Source: Lagopus muta (Eukaryota > Chordata > Aves > Galliformes > Phasianidae). From it: 64,000 nucleotides of DNA. The stretch covers positions 4,788,001 through 4,852,000 of the forward strand of contig NC_064437.1 of the NCBI RefSeq assembly GCF_023343835.1, written 5' to 3'. The translations under genes and the position numbers were made by a program. The notes beneath the pieces are model-generated. The model had not been told where the DNA came from. It worked only from the letters and a program-made list of their open reading frames with translations, and did no database searches. Shown here in pieces: positions 1 to 12,671 of this stretch. Positions within the stretch are counted from its first letter, which is position 1. Every line of letters begins with the position of its first letter.

Positions 1-3000
1 CTAGGCAAGAGCTGAAGGAATATGGCTTACAAGAGAGAAGAAATAGCAAGTGTTGGAAAAAGTTTTTTTTTCTTCCCTTTTTTTCTGGAAGTTTAGCAGG
101 ATGCCCGAGGCTTTTGTACCGAATGTCTGGAGCATATGGTGGGATTTGCAGTCAACTTTCTCTCGGGTGCTCCATCCAGATGGAGGTGACTGTTCTTGGC
201 TTCGGCTGACATGGGTTTGTTTCCTGAAGAGCTTGTGTTTAACATATTCCTTCAAACCAGAACTCCGTGCTCGGGAGCCCCAGCTGCAGGCAAGGCAGTT
301 TCCTGCCCACGGCTCCCTTCCTGGCTGCTGCCGAGCTTGGCCATGTTGCGGTCTCAGGAAGGTGAATTTGGGCCTTCACCCAGCGCCTCATGCCTTTCTG
401 GTATTGCCATTCTCTGCCCTGCAGGCAGGAGGTGACCCTCTGTCCCTGCTTGTTGTCCAGCCCGGTGGGCTCCAGGCACTGTCTACTGTGTGATAAAAAC
501 ATCTGATGTTGTAGCTGAGGGTTTGGGCTTTGTGGTGGGCTCGGGGGTGTTGCAGGAAGCTCTGAGAGCCCTTCAAGCACCGTTTGCACATTGAGTTCCT
601 CCTGCACCCTCAGACTGTGTGGGCTGTGGTGCCGAGAAGATGTTGTTACGAAGCTGGCAGGGCAGGAGAATGTCGAGTTGCTGGTTATTGCTCTTCAGCC
701 TCCTAGAGAGGGCACGGCAGGGCTCTGAAACCTTCCCTAAGGGCTGGGATGGCTGGGTTGGAAGCACCAGGTGCCTGTGGGGCTGGGGGAGCCAGTGGGT
801 GCCCCACGGCGCTGCAGGTGGTCATGGTGCTACAAGGACGGCAGCTACCAAGGAGCCTGGAGCATCCTCCCTAAAGCTTGACAAGGGATATTTCATTCTT
901 TTGTTTACATGTCACAAAATTTCCACCTCGTTTTACAAGAATAAAACACCAGATTCCCACCCAGTAAACTCAAGCACTCCTCTAATTAATATCCATTTCA
1001 TTTATTTTGATATTTTCTGATGTTGAAACTGGCAAGTCAGAGGCAGATACATTTAAATGCAAGATGCCTTCTTCTTGCTAACTCCAAGTTGTTGGTATCT
1101 CGTTGCGCTGATGCTTTGCCTTCTTATACCATTCTTCATTGTTCTGCCACCCCCAGAGGTACTTGAGAATGTTTTTAAATGTAAAAACTCCACCATTAGC
1201 TGAAAGTATGTAGCCCATAAAACATGATCCATTTGTGGTGAATTACGCTCGGAACATAAATTGACACATGCAGAACTATGATCGCTAGTGCAATTTTCCA
1301 TGTTTAATATTTTACAAGAAGTTTGAGAAGTTGAGCTTGTGAAAGACGGAGTGGAAATAATCGGATCGTTTGGAAACTCCCGTGGTAAAGCAGCAGCCCT
1401 CTGTCATCTGCTAGTCCAGATTTGTCTGTAAGGTCCCTGTAGTAAACGGGGGGAAGAAAATGAAGCAGAGAGGAGGTCAGTGGGCGGGCTGGAACACCTA
1501 GCACTGTCGGAAACAATTTCTTCTTACTCTGGTTTAAGTGTTGGGTTGGTTGTGGGGTTTTTGAGCCGTGTGGAAGAGTCCCATCCCACATGGCCGTCCA
1601 AGCCCTGTCGGTGAGGCCTGCAGAGGCTGTAGGAGCACTGCTTAATGACTGCTAAATACGTGCTTCAAGGAAACGAAGGAGTTGTTGTGCTGATTGGAGC
1701 CCACATGTCATATCTGCAAAACATTCGTCTCCAGCACTGCGCTCCATCAGGATCATCTCTGTTTGTAGGGAGGGAAACGCAGTGGGGAAAGGCAGCCATC
1801 GGCAGGTTTAGGGGCAGGCCTGGGCCCCGGGACATCTGCAGATGTTTATGGAGATAACTGCATCCAGAGCCCTGCGTTTCTGACTGAGGAGTGCTGGGCC
1901 CAGCCGCAGGCGGGGGCCTCGCCGGGCCTGGGGCAGGAAGGAGCCGGCGCTTCAGATGTGCTGCTCACTTCAGCACGATGCTCGGAGGGAGAAAATCCAC
2001 CTCTCCCTCCTCCCCCACCCAGAGGGAATCAGTTGTGAAGTGCCCTAACCCACTTCGACCAGCGGCGGTCCCATGCCGAGCCTCCATTCCCCCCCCAAGA
2101 GGGGAAGGGAGAGCGGCACAAAATGGCCGCAGGCCTTCGGCCTCACTCCACCACCCCACGCTGTGCCCCGCTGGGGCAGGAGCATCCCAGCAGCAGTGCC
2201 CCGAGTGCTGGCTGCCCTGTGGCTCCGAGTGCCAGCCCACAGAGCCATTGGTGCCAACAGCATGGCTTCATTTCTACAGCCACCAGAGTCCTGTCGCAGC
2301 GTTTGGCTGCATGTCCCCACATCACAGTCTGCAAAAAAAAAAAAAAGTAAAAAAGCCCTCTTACTTTATTTACATTGCACTCAAGTTTCCACGGTACAAA
2401 AGATTTGCAGGTGCAAATGTGTCCTGCCTTCATTAACTTCCCCTCCCTTTTTAATTTATGTGATTTCAATTTTCCTTCCCTGTACTGTTAATTAGGGGAC
2501 CCTCTAATCAGTACCATTATCACAGTGGTATTCATGTTTAGGAAAGCTGCTAAACAAATGCTTGCAAAATTGCTAAATGGCTAATTAATGTCTGTTAATT
2601 AAGAAAATTGCTCATGGTAACAAACCATGCCATTGCTGGCAGCAGCTAGAAGGCGAACACTTGTTGAAATTAGTAACAAGGCAGGTAGAGAACATCTGCT
2701 TTGCGCCTTTCCTGGAGTGTGCAGTCGCTTCGCATAACGCACTTACCGAGCTTATTTGCTTTCTGTACCAATTACACGTCCTTTGACCCAAAAATACCTT
2801 TTTTTTTTGCCCTGTGTTAACATGCACCGATACGTCCTTGCACCAAACTCACTGTTCCTTCAAGCAAACTTTCATTTTGTGCTTTAAAGGGAAATATTTA
2901 AAAAAAAAGAAAAGTGGGCGTTCAACCCCAAAATGTCAGCAACTGCTGCATTGCAGTGCTCAAAACCTACAGCAACTAATCTTTCCTTTTTTCCTTAGAC

Positions 3001-3563
3001 GTCCTTAGTAGCACTTTACCCGACCACGCAGCGGACCCTGGGGTGGCAAACCCTGGGAGGTGTTTCCAGCCTTCAGGATGTGGGAGGAGAGAGGAGAACA
3101 TGATTTTTTTGTTGTTGTTTTGGGGTGGTTTTTTTGGTGGTTTTTTTTTTTGTATTTTCCCCCCAACCTCTCTGACCCCCTCTCCTGCATATTTTTCTTC
3201 CTCGTTGCACGCCCTCGCCAAGTGTCTCCCCGTGTGTTTATCATTGCAGACGTGGTTGAACTACTGGACCGTTTACTGTAATGTGGCTGCTGTACTTTGA
3301 CAGATGTTCTGAATTTTTTTATTTTTGTAATTTTTTTTTTTTTTTGCATCTATCATTATTCGTTGTTCAGTTACAAATGAATAGAAACTCAACTAAAAGG
3401 AGAGAAAAAAAAAAAATAAAGCATTAAAAACAATTGGCAAACTGCCTTCCCTACAACAACAACAACAAAAAAACCAAAACAGCTCCACCCGTGAATCCTT
3501 TTTAGCTCTTTCTGCGCTTTCATGTGCTAATCTATAACCTCCTTCTACTGTCTGACCTCACAG
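1..3563 (+). other. SSBP3: SSBP3 intron (window start to first visible exon)
   Basis: I see no coding exon here: the preceding SSBP3 peptide (GNIPPNDGMPGG in the family) does not appear in any frame. The segment holds homopolymer runs (about 3110-3160 and 3316-3345) and an AT-rich segment near 2440-2620 with three TAATTA cores, listed separately. The open frames read here are short and lack family features. Confidence 0.7.
2440..2620. promoter_or_regulatory. candidate intronic enhancer / conserved non-coding element
   Basis: The segment is AT-rich and non-repetitive, inside the SSBP3 intron. It carries TAATTA homeodomain cores at 2489-2494, 2582-2587 and 2596-2601, plus further TAAT-type sites (for example CTAATCAG near 2513). 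Its base composition differs from the GC-rich flanks. Function and conservation are inferred, because no alignment was possible. Confidence 0.35.
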
Positions 3564-6500
3564 GGACCGCCTGGTTCACAGCCCTCGCCACACGCACAGC
3601 CTCCACCCCACAACCCTAACAGCATGATGGGACCCCACAGTCAGGTAACGGCACTAGTGATGGGTAGGGCTGTGAATCGGGACGCGCTCTGCGAGCGCGC
3701 TGGGAGCGGGAGCCCGCTGCCCCCAGCTCTGCCATGGGGCGCTGCTTTCTCCCCAGTGCTTGGTTGTTTTTGCTGGGTGTGCAGGTGACGGCGGACTGAG
3801 AACTCACTCGTGGGTATCAGAGTGGTTTACCTCCCCCAGGCAGCCTGAGGAATGGAGCTGGATGTGGGTTTTTAAGCTTCTGTTGGTAGCAGCAGTTGTA
3901 AAAGAGCACCTGAAGTCTTCTTTTTTTCCACACGTAGCGTTGGGGAATTTTTTGTGTGTGTGCGTGTCTGTATGTGCATATTTCCCACTTTTATACATAT
4001 AGAAACACATACATATATTTAAGCTCAGTATCTAACACTCAGGGTTACCCGTGCACTAATTGTAACAGCCTCACATAGTACAGCCGAAGTACGTCAAACA
4101 CTCTCAAACAATAAACCTACAGAAAACCTTAAATAAAAACGGACTCCGGACACTTTTTTCTTTTTTTTTCTTTTTTTTTTTTCTCTTTTCTTTTTTTTTT
4201 TTTTTCCTTTTTCAACTCAACTTTTTGAAAGAAGGATTTCTCCAGAGCAAAGTCTATAAGGTCTAACCGGCGTGTGTGGGGCACGAGCTGTCCCCCTGTC
4301 GCATGATGCTGACCTGCTTTCTGTGTCATTGCAGCCTTTCATGTCACCGCGCTATGCAGGAGGTCCCCGGCCCCCCATCCGGATGGGAAACCAGGTACTG
4401 CTCCCCGACCCTGGGCGGATTTTCCCTGCGATCCCTGCAAATTAAAGCAATGGAGATAATCCCAGCTGCTGTGGGGTCAGGCGGGGCAGGTCGCTCCTGA
4501 ATTTTGGGGTTGGGTTTATCCTCTTATCTCGGCTTAACCGGCGGCCGTTTGCTGCTGTCCTTGCCAGCTCCCGCTCCACGCGCTGCCAAAACGTGTGGCA
4601 TCGCCTTGAGGCATTGACATCAGGTCTGTGTGGCAGTAACCTAATCACGGGTTGCTTTTCATTCAAGAGAAATTAAAGGAAGCATGCAATTCCTCGGAGT
4701 AGCAAAATAACCTCGGAAAAATTATCTTGGGAGCTTGCTTTTGTTAACACTTCTTACAAGTAACGTTGTTCTAATATAGCTCTTCTTATTAGGAAAAGCA
4801 CAGGTTGGAACCATAGAATCATTAAGGCTGGCAAAGATCACCAAGGCCAACCCCGACCCACCCCGCCATGCCCACTGACTGCCCCTCAGTGCCACAGCCC
4901 TGCGGTTCTGGAACGCCTCCAGGGACCGTGACCCCCCCACCTGCCTGGGCAGCTGTGCCAGTGCCTCCTTCTGAGGAGGCTTTTCCTAATATCCAGTTTA
5001 CAATTCCTGGCAGAAGAGCAGCCAGCAAATAGGATGTTGCACCTTTCTTAATGCTGTTGGTTGCTGCATTGGAGGCTTTAGCCACTGGGTCTTCCAGAAC
5101 ACCTCGAGACCAGGCAGGGTGGGAGGTGGCAGCGATGCGGACAGACGGACGGCACGGTGCAGCATGTGGCTCTGTGGGTTTTGGTGGAGGCGTTGGGGGA
5201 GGCGGAGCTGCTGCTGTTCCCAGCGCTTGTTTTGTTAGTTCCTACCCAAACTGCCACCTAGCAGGGCTGAGACCAACCAGTTGTGGTTTCACGCCACCAT
5301 GCACTGCACAGATGAGTTCCCCGTGCTGGCAAAGCAGGGACCACAGAGGGTTTGTGCAGCAGTGGGGTTCAGGTCTTCCACATCTCTTAACCTTTGATTT
5401 TGACTGTGAGGTTAATTAGAGAGATTTTTTTTTCCCCCAAACACCGTGTCTAAATGCAGCTTTGTGCATACCCAGAGCTTGGTGTTGTCACGGTCACATC
5501 CAGTGGGACAAGAATAAATAGGAAGGCAGGCAAGTCAGAGAGCAGAAGTCTAAATACTCACAGCCACGACAGCTCTTGTTTGTCTTCCTCCTGCCACTAT
5601 CTTCCAAGATGTAAAATATTGGGAATGAAAGTCAGCCTGGCTGCTGGGTTGGATGGGGCCTGTGTCTGCATGAGGGGGACCAGTTTCACGGTGGTATTCA
5701 AATAAAAGGCAGCTCTACTGCAGAAAGGCTTGCAGTTTGCTTCCCCAAGGCAGATAGTATCTGTGCTTTCTCCCCCTTTATCTGCGCAGAGCAGTGTGGG
5801 GAAGGCAGCCTTTGAACTTTAAATAGCCTGTGCTCAGGGGAGGGGGAGCAAGCGCATCTGAAAACATGGGAGTGGGCCCCATGCATGCAGGGATGAACCC
5901 AAATGCAGCCTCTTGTAAGCAAATGAATCACTGCAGGCAACGTGGTGCTGGGCTGCCATCATGGCCTGCCAGGATACCTCTGCCCAGCACAGCTTGGGGC
6001 TCCTGAAATACTGGTGTCTGAGTCAGGTTCTAGAGTGTATTGGCAAAGGGAAAGAGGAACAGTGCCAGGAGTTGTAGGGATGTGGCATCCAGTGCAATGC
6101 AAGATGGGATGCATCTCTACAAGACAGGAGGGTTTGGGGTCTTGAGCAACCCCTTTCCCCTTGGGAACCGGAGTCCCCTTGGCTCAGATCTCCACACCTA
6201 GGCTGCATTTTGGCCACGTGCTGATTTGTGTAATCTCCCCCACCTTGTTTTCCCAGCCTCCGGGGGCCGTTCCTGGTACACAGCCATTGCTGCCCAATTC
6301 GATGGATCCCACGCGACAGCAAGGTAAACCTTAAAAATTGTGGTGGTTTGGACATTTCCCCCACCTCGTTAGCTGTTGCTTTGGGGCTCCATCCCACCTA
6401 ATGTGTCTCTTTCCTCCCGGCAGGGCACCCAAACATGGGCGGACCCATGCAAAGGATGAATCCTCCGCGAGGGATGGGCCCCATGGGTCCCGGTCCGCAG

Positions 6501-9500
6501 GTAACCCAGCAGCACCAAAGAGCATCCACAGCGCTGCCAACACCAACCACTATCTCCACAACCCCCAGGGGCAGGAAAGGCTGGGAGATTTCCCCTCCTG
6601 TCCCCCATTAGTGTTAATGCGTTTTACATTAGTCTTGCATCTGGAAATCCCTCCTTTTAACGGTAGCGAGGTCTTCAGGGCTGCGTGTCCTCATTAAGGG
6701 TATTGCAGCCCCCCTTGCCCTTCATCTGAAGGGGGATGCCACTTAGCACCGAGCCGTAGCGGTGTTTGAGTGCATTATGCAGCAGGCCTGGGAAACAGTT
6801 ATGACCCTAACAGCAGGAAGGGGGAAGGATGCCTACATTAAAAATAAATAAATTTAAAAAAAAAAATGGAAAGATACCTTTAGTGAGGGAATAACTGTTC
6901 CCTTTGCTTGTTTCTCCCTCCCGTGCCCTGATCTGCAGAGCGTTTGAGCTCCTTCCTATTTCAGTCATTTCTTAATCAGGTTGTTTTTTTTTTTGGAGGG
7001 GCAAAGCGAAAGGTTGTGCAGAGGGACTCAGTCAGGAGGAAGGTGTGCTTAGTGGGGCTGATTTCACCTGCAGCTTGGCCACCTGCACCCCAAGGTCCTC
7101 ATCCTCACTGCCCTCTGTGCTTCAGAGAAGTTGGGTCACCTATTTTTTGGCTTTTTCAAGTGTGTTTCAGAAGCTCCAGACCTTTCACAGGCATTTCAGT
7201 ACTCCCAAACCTTGAACTCTCAGGACTCCTGAGAGTCCCAGCCGGTGCTGGTTGTCCCCCTGATTTTTCACGTGTGCTCCCAACTGTGCAAACACAACAC
7301 AGCTCCCTCTGCTCTCACTTTACCCAACTGCAGCTCAGAAAGATGCTCAAACTAAATCAAAGTTCTTTCTTAGGCTGCAGTAATACCAAATCCTGCTCAG
7401 CTACTCCAGAAAGGGGAGGTGGGGTGGGGACAGCCAGCCCAAGGAGGAACAAACTCTTAAATTAAGCAGATCTGGGTTAATATATTCTGCCTTTCTGTTG
7501 ATTCATTTTCTGAAGTGGATTTGCATGCTGCTCTGTTGACTCACTTCTGTTTGTTCCTTCTAAGAGACTTCAAAAACACATTACCATATTTTGGTTGTAG
7601 GTTTATCCTCTCTGCATTGTCGCCTACGTTGGGTTTTTAGCGCGAGGCTCAGAGTCTGTCAGGAGACAAACGTGTGTGTTGGAGTTTTGTTTTGTTTTTC
7701 CCCTCGAGACTGTCGAGCGAAAGCGAGTGCAGCGTCAAGGGAGTTGTGTCATTGCCTACCACGAGGAAGGGAGGAGTGCCCGAATCCATGGCTCTGCATC
7801 CATTCTAGGGCAGGGGGAGGACACCCCCAAGCAATATTGCCCGTGCTGTGTTAGCACTGCCGTGGCTGAGGATGCAGGACCTGCTGCTGCACCTGCAGTG
7901 CTCCTTTTGTGAGGGATTGCAAAAAAGTTTTGTAAATGGCATTTGCCAGCACGGCCAGCGCCAAGGAAAGCATTGAGCTGCTCGCTTCCCACTTGCTGAG
8001 ATTGCTGCAAAGCCTGGCAGCGCTGCGTGGGCTGGCGGCAGGTCTGAGAGCCGGGAGGAGCTGTGAAATTCTCAGAGCTTTATTTTTTACTCTGCCGCTC
8101 CCTGTGTACGTACATGAGGGAGAGCTTTGCAGAAGCGTGCCCTTCCCTTTTGTGAAGATCAACAGTTGCCTTCCTGACCTGGTGCTCCTTCCCAAAGCTG
8201 GGAGCAGCCGTCAAAAATACTGACCCAAGATCAGAGCCCTTAGCTCCCCACTTGCCCAGCACTTCTCCTTGTTCTTGTTAAAGCATTGCACCAGAGCCTT
8301 CCTAAAATTTACTCCAAATGCCCAGAGAGCACCCAGCCGTGACATCCCAGTGTCCTGACAACTGCTAATTACTGACCAACTCTGAATCACCTCTTACAAC
8401 CCAGCTCTACTGCTTTTCCCCTCAAGGATCCACACTTCTAACTCTGCATCACATAACTCAGTGCTTCTCTTAAAGTCTCTGCAGCTCGCTGGCTCAGTCA
8501 GTGCTTGCCCGGCACGCAGGTCGCTCAGCACAGCTGCGTTCCTCCCCACCCTCCTCCAGCATCTTTCAGATGGCTCCCTTTGCCTCCCTTTCAGCTCCAA
8601 TTAAATACACTGAGGTTTTGTTTTTCTTTTTTTTAAACGAGAGGTTTGATACTGCAATTCAGTGCAAATGGCTGAAATTTGGATCAATTATGGCCTTGCT
8701 TGTAATTTGTTTGGGGAAACCCTTGTCTGCTTCCTCCAAACAAACTTCCAACAAAGCAGTGCATAAATCCAGGAAGTATGAACTTAAAATTTAGCTGTGA
8801 GTGCTTGGGGAGCTGTGCCCCTCTGCTGCTCTAAATAGCAGAAATGCTGCCAGAACTGATGCATCATGGCATGGTTGACCTGATGGGAGATGCACTGAGA
8901 TTCATGGGTGTCAGTGGAGCTCTAGGGCTGCGGGCAGCCTGCTCCTGGGGGACACTGCGCCCCAGCAGCCAGCGGGCACTGCAGCTTCTGCCCACCATGA
9001 TGCCTTCCTCCTCCTCCTCTTCCTCCTTTTCCTCTCCAGCTGCAGGCTGCAGGGCACAGGGACCACAGCATGCCATTTCCTCCCCTGCCTTGCTTAAGAA
9101 AGAAAAAAAAGACAAAAACTACAAAGCGGGCGTTTGGGAGCAGGCTTGCAGAGTGGGGGAAGGCAGCGGCTCTGCTCTTGCAGCGCGACCTAAATCAGGC
9201 TGTGCATCGCCCAGAGGGCAGCGAGCACAGCACAAATCCAGTGGAGCGCAGCATGCGGGGATTCCTCCTCCTGCAGCACTCTGGGCTGGGCCTTGTGCTG
9301 GGGCTGTTGTAACGAGATGAAGGCTTGGGGGGGACCCCGAGGGTTGGGGCTTGGGGTGGCCTGTGGCTATGGGGTGCCGGTGTGGCCATGGGTGCTGAGC
9401 AGCTCCTGGGGGATTTTGGCAGAGCCACGCGGCTGCAGAAAAACAAACCCCACTGCTCTGCCCTGCCCTGCTGGGAGCAGACGGCTTTGCATTACTGTGG

Positions 9501-12500
9501 TTTTGTTTTTTAAGTTGTTATTTTTTACCGTCGTCACCTAATTATCTTCAGCGTTCTTTTTTGCAAACTAACCCTCTTGTTTTTTTGTTTGTTTGTGTCT
9601 TTTTTCCCTTCTCTTTCCCTCTCCGGTTTCCCCTCTCGTTATGGTAGACTGATCCTTGGTTATCGTTGCAGAACTATGGCAGCGGCATGAGACCTCCGCC
9701 CAACTCCTTAGGCCCTGGCATGCCTGGAATTAACATGTAAGCTCCCTCAGCCCACACTGGACAAAAGTGTCCATGCACTTTCAGGACCTGGGGTGCTGCC
9801 CGGCTGCCCCGGGACGTGCAGAGTGATGGATAACAGCAGAACTTTATTTTTCTGTTTCATTTTGTCCTCAGGGGGCCGGGAGCTGGCAGACCATGGCCCA
9901 ACCCCAGCAGTGCTAACTCTGTGAGTATGCTCTGTCCTTGTGTTTAAGGCACAACGGCTGCTTGGGGGGCATCCCTAACGTGGGACACACAGCCTAGGTG
10001 TCTGTGGGGCTTGGGGATGCTTTCCCCGGCCCTGGTTGCTGAAATCTGCTCTTCTTTCCATGTAGATCCCATACTCTTCTTCATCGCCTGGTACATATGT
10101 GGTGAGTCCTCCCAGCTCTGTTCAGGCACGGGTGAAAGTAGGGCCTGTGGGGTTGGCTTCGGGGCTGGGAGGGCATTGGGAAATGAGGGGCAGCGGGGAT
10201 ATTCCACAGCATTCCCCACACTCAGCGCTGCTGGGGTCCAACCAGCTGGCTTTGGAGCTGCGCTCTGGGCTGCGTCGGGGCAGCGGCGTGGCTCACCCAG
10301 CTCTGTCTCTCCACAGGGTCCTCCTGGTGGCGGCGGCCCTCCAGGGACACCCATCATGCCCAGCCCCGCAGGTAGGAGCCCACACCGCTCCCCAGGGCCG
10401 GCCCTGCTCCCCCCGTGGGGCTTTGGGGGAAGCGCGGTGCCACAGCTGCAGGGGAGGAGCTGCGGCGCGGCTGCGGCTGCTCCTTCTCCTCCTGCATTTT
10501 GATGAGGAACCCTGACCTACATTTCTGGCTGGGTCCTAACAAAACTCGCCGACCTCACAGCCAGGCCCCTTCCTCCCGGCCCCGTATTGTGGAATAATCC
10601 ATATGTGTTCATGGATTCGAGGTTTCGTGGTGTAGGGTGCGTGGTGCACGTTATCTCTCTGCACATCCCCCGACAAGCGAGCCCCGTGCTTCCCAGTTAG
10701 AAGTTGAATTATTTTTTCACAGTTGAATTTCTGTGATTAAAAACTTTGTGGATCTTCATTAAATACAAATTAGCCAGAAAATGGTGGTACTTAGAGGGAA
10801 TTTTAGGTGATAAAATACAAAAGAATGAGTTCAAGTGGCATGAGTTTGTTTTAATTAAGAAATGAATTAATCACCAGACTTACTGGGCTTCACTGTTCCA
10901 CAGATTCAACAAATTCAAGTGACAACATCTACACAATGATTAATCCAGTACCGCCCGCAGGCAGTCGATCGAATGTAAGTCTGCTTTCTAATAATTTACA
11001 TATCAGATACCATAACAAATCATAATTAACTTCATCAGTTGAGAGTAAAGCAGTTTAATTGATTTCAGCCATTTGTTACAAAACAGAAATAAAACAAACC
11101 ATCAAAAAGTGATTAACTCTTCGGCGACTTTGTTAATTTTTTATGCTCATCAAGAGGGCGGCGGTCCTGCTGCTCTGGTCAAGGCGGTGGCAAGCTGCTG
11201 GGTTTGGAGGGATTCAAGCATCAACTGCCTTAATTGCTTATATATATGGAGAGAGCCCTTGGTGCTGGTATGGCTTGCACACCTGGGTCTGGCCAGATGT
11301 TGTAGGGTGATGTGGAGGACCACAAGCCCATGGTGTCGGCACAGTCTCTGGGTTTGGCCAAATGCTATAGGTAGATGTGGATGAGTACAGCCCCCAGGAG
11401 TGTCCTGCAGCCTTCAGAGATGGACTCATCCATCTTATCCAGATACAGTCAGGCTGGGAGATGGGGCCCCGGCGCCACCACGGCCTGGGTGTTGCCTTTT
11501 GACTGACAGTGTTGCTACCTTTCGGCTGACGCGGTGTTGTTGCCTTCCCTTCCGCAGTTCCCGATGGGCCCTGGCTCCGACGGCCCCATGGGTGGCATGG
11601 GTGGCATGGAGCCCCATCACATGAATGGATCGTTAGGTGAGAGCCCTCCCCACGCCTCGGGGAGCCCCCGTGTGGCTGTCCTGCTGAGTGGGGTTTGTGG
11701 AGGGGAGCGGGGCTGTGGCTGCATCTTCAGTAAGGCTTTTCTTGTTTGTCCCCACCCTGCAGGGTCAGGAGACATAGATGGACTTCCAAAAGTAAGTGAG
11801 CTGCTGGGTGGCTGTGGGACCTCCCTTCCCTGGGGATGTGAGTGGGGCGGGCCGGGGTGCACGGGGACCCACTGACTGCTTACCCTGTGCTCTCGTGCAG
11901 AATTCTCCAAACAACATAAGTGGCATTAGCAATCCCCCGGGCACTCCAAGAGACGACGGGGAGCTGGGAGGCAACTTTCTCCATTCCTTCCAAAACGACA
12001 ATGTGAGTCTGGGGGTGAGGATGGGTGCCCTCCATCCTTTCTGCTCTCCGTTTACCTGTTTACAAGCAGCTCTGAGACAGAAGGTGGAGGAGGAAGAGAG
12101 GTGTGGGGCAGACATGGGTGGAAGCGAGCTTGGCTTCTCCCAGGGCAGAGAGACGTGGGGAATGGAGGTGAGGAGGCTGTGGGAGAGGCTCCCATGGGAT
12201 GGCAGCCAGCTGGGACATGCAGCTCCACTCCCACCTTCTCCACTCCCCACTGCTGTTGGGAATCGCTGGGGTTCCTCCAGAGTTACAGGAGGTGAGGGTG
12301 AGACCTGCAGCCTGCTCGCAGTGCTGGGCATGGGCACGGGCGCCTCGCCTGCTTTTACTATATTAGCATTACATACATGCATACAGCTTAATTGTTTTAT
12401 TTGTTCAATTGCTTCTTACCCCATACGGCTGTGGTTATTTCCTCTCTGGAAAGGCAACTTGCAGAGCAGATTATATCCTGATAAAGGAGTCTCCACCATC

Positions 12501-12671
12501 CTCTCTCTGTCTGATTTATTCGCTCCCATTCCGTTGCCTTACAGTTTCCATGAGCCCCAGCCTCACTCTTCTGTCTCCTCTCCACTTGGAGCAGCGCGGT
12601 GCTCGGGGCTGGCGCTCACCAAGGCTTTGTCTCTCTTGCAGTATTCCCCCAGCATGACGATGAGTGTGTGA
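3564..12671 (+). CDS. SSBP3: SSBP3, single-stranded DNA-binding protein 3 (3' coding exons; 5' end outside window)
   Basis: Thirteen coding exons: 3564-3644, 4335-4394, 6257-6323, 6424-6500, 9672-9736, 9872-9920, 10066-10101, 10317-10371, 10904-10974, 11558-11636, 11763-11791, 11901-12002 and 12642-12671 (TGA). All have GT-AG borders and keep one frame, encoding the last 266 residues. The translation is rich in Pro, Gly and Met ([41 protein letters not shown]) and ends in YSPSMTMSV, the SSBP2/3/4 C-terminus. The N-terminal LisH/LUFS region that binds LDB1 lies upstream of the window. SSBP proteins stabilise LDB1 and act with LIM-homeodomain factors in nuclear enhancer complexes; this region is the family's proline-rich activation tail. 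SSBP2 and SSBP4 are close in sequence, and the neighbour MRPL37 decides for SSBP3. The first exon (27 codons, phase 0/0) is a cassette in mammals. The 36 bp and 29 bp exons are microexons. Confidence 0.96.
4151..4210. repeat. T-rich low-complexity tract
   Basis: Nearly pure T with scattered C over about 60 bases, in the SSBP3 intron between the first two visible exons and about 125 bases before the acceptor at 4334. It is simple repeat sequence. Confidence 0.85.
4811..5020 (-). mobile_element. CR1 LINE fragment, 3' end
   Basis: Read on the + strand it begins with an ATAGAATCATTAAGG-type motif, then the usual antisense CR1 text (AAGATCACCAAGGCCAACC, CAGTGCCACAGCCC, TTTTCCTAATATCCAG). The element therefore lies on the minus strand and is 5'-truncated. 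It sits in an SSBP3 intron. Confidence 0.85.
6501..9671 (+). other. SSBP3: large SSBP3 intron, no recognised gene
   Basis: This 3.2 kb intron separates the exon ending in PMGPGPQ from the exon starting NYGSGM. I see A-rich and T-rich runs (about 6840-6866 and 6982-6994) and a pyrimidine-rich tract near 9006-9040. There is no CR1 copy, RNA gene or coding exon that I can support. Confidence 0.6.
10690..10890. promoter_or_regulatory. AT-rich segment upstream of an SSBP3 exon, candidate conserved element
   Basis: About 200 bases of AT-rich, non-repeat sequence with several ATTA/TTAATTA motifs (TTTTAATTAAGA near 10850, GAATTAATC near 10864). It lies directly before the exon at 10904-10974 in otherwise GC-rich DNA. 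It may be a splicing or enhancer element; conservation is unverified. Confidence 0.25.

Noticed and set aside
8844-9320. 158-codon open frame in an SSBP3 intron
   Set aside because: Serine run from a pyrimidine-rich tract plus GC-rich filler, with no family match and no splice support.
11765-12382. Minus-strand open frame of 205 codons over SSBP3 exons
   Set aside because: It is a GC-rich antisense shadow with no family features, while the + strand exons explain the sequence.
11796-12671. Open frame of 291 codons ending at the SSBP3 stop
   Set aside because: It reads through introns between true SSBP3 exons. Splice sites and the conserved protein show that only 11901-12002 and 12642-12671 are coding.
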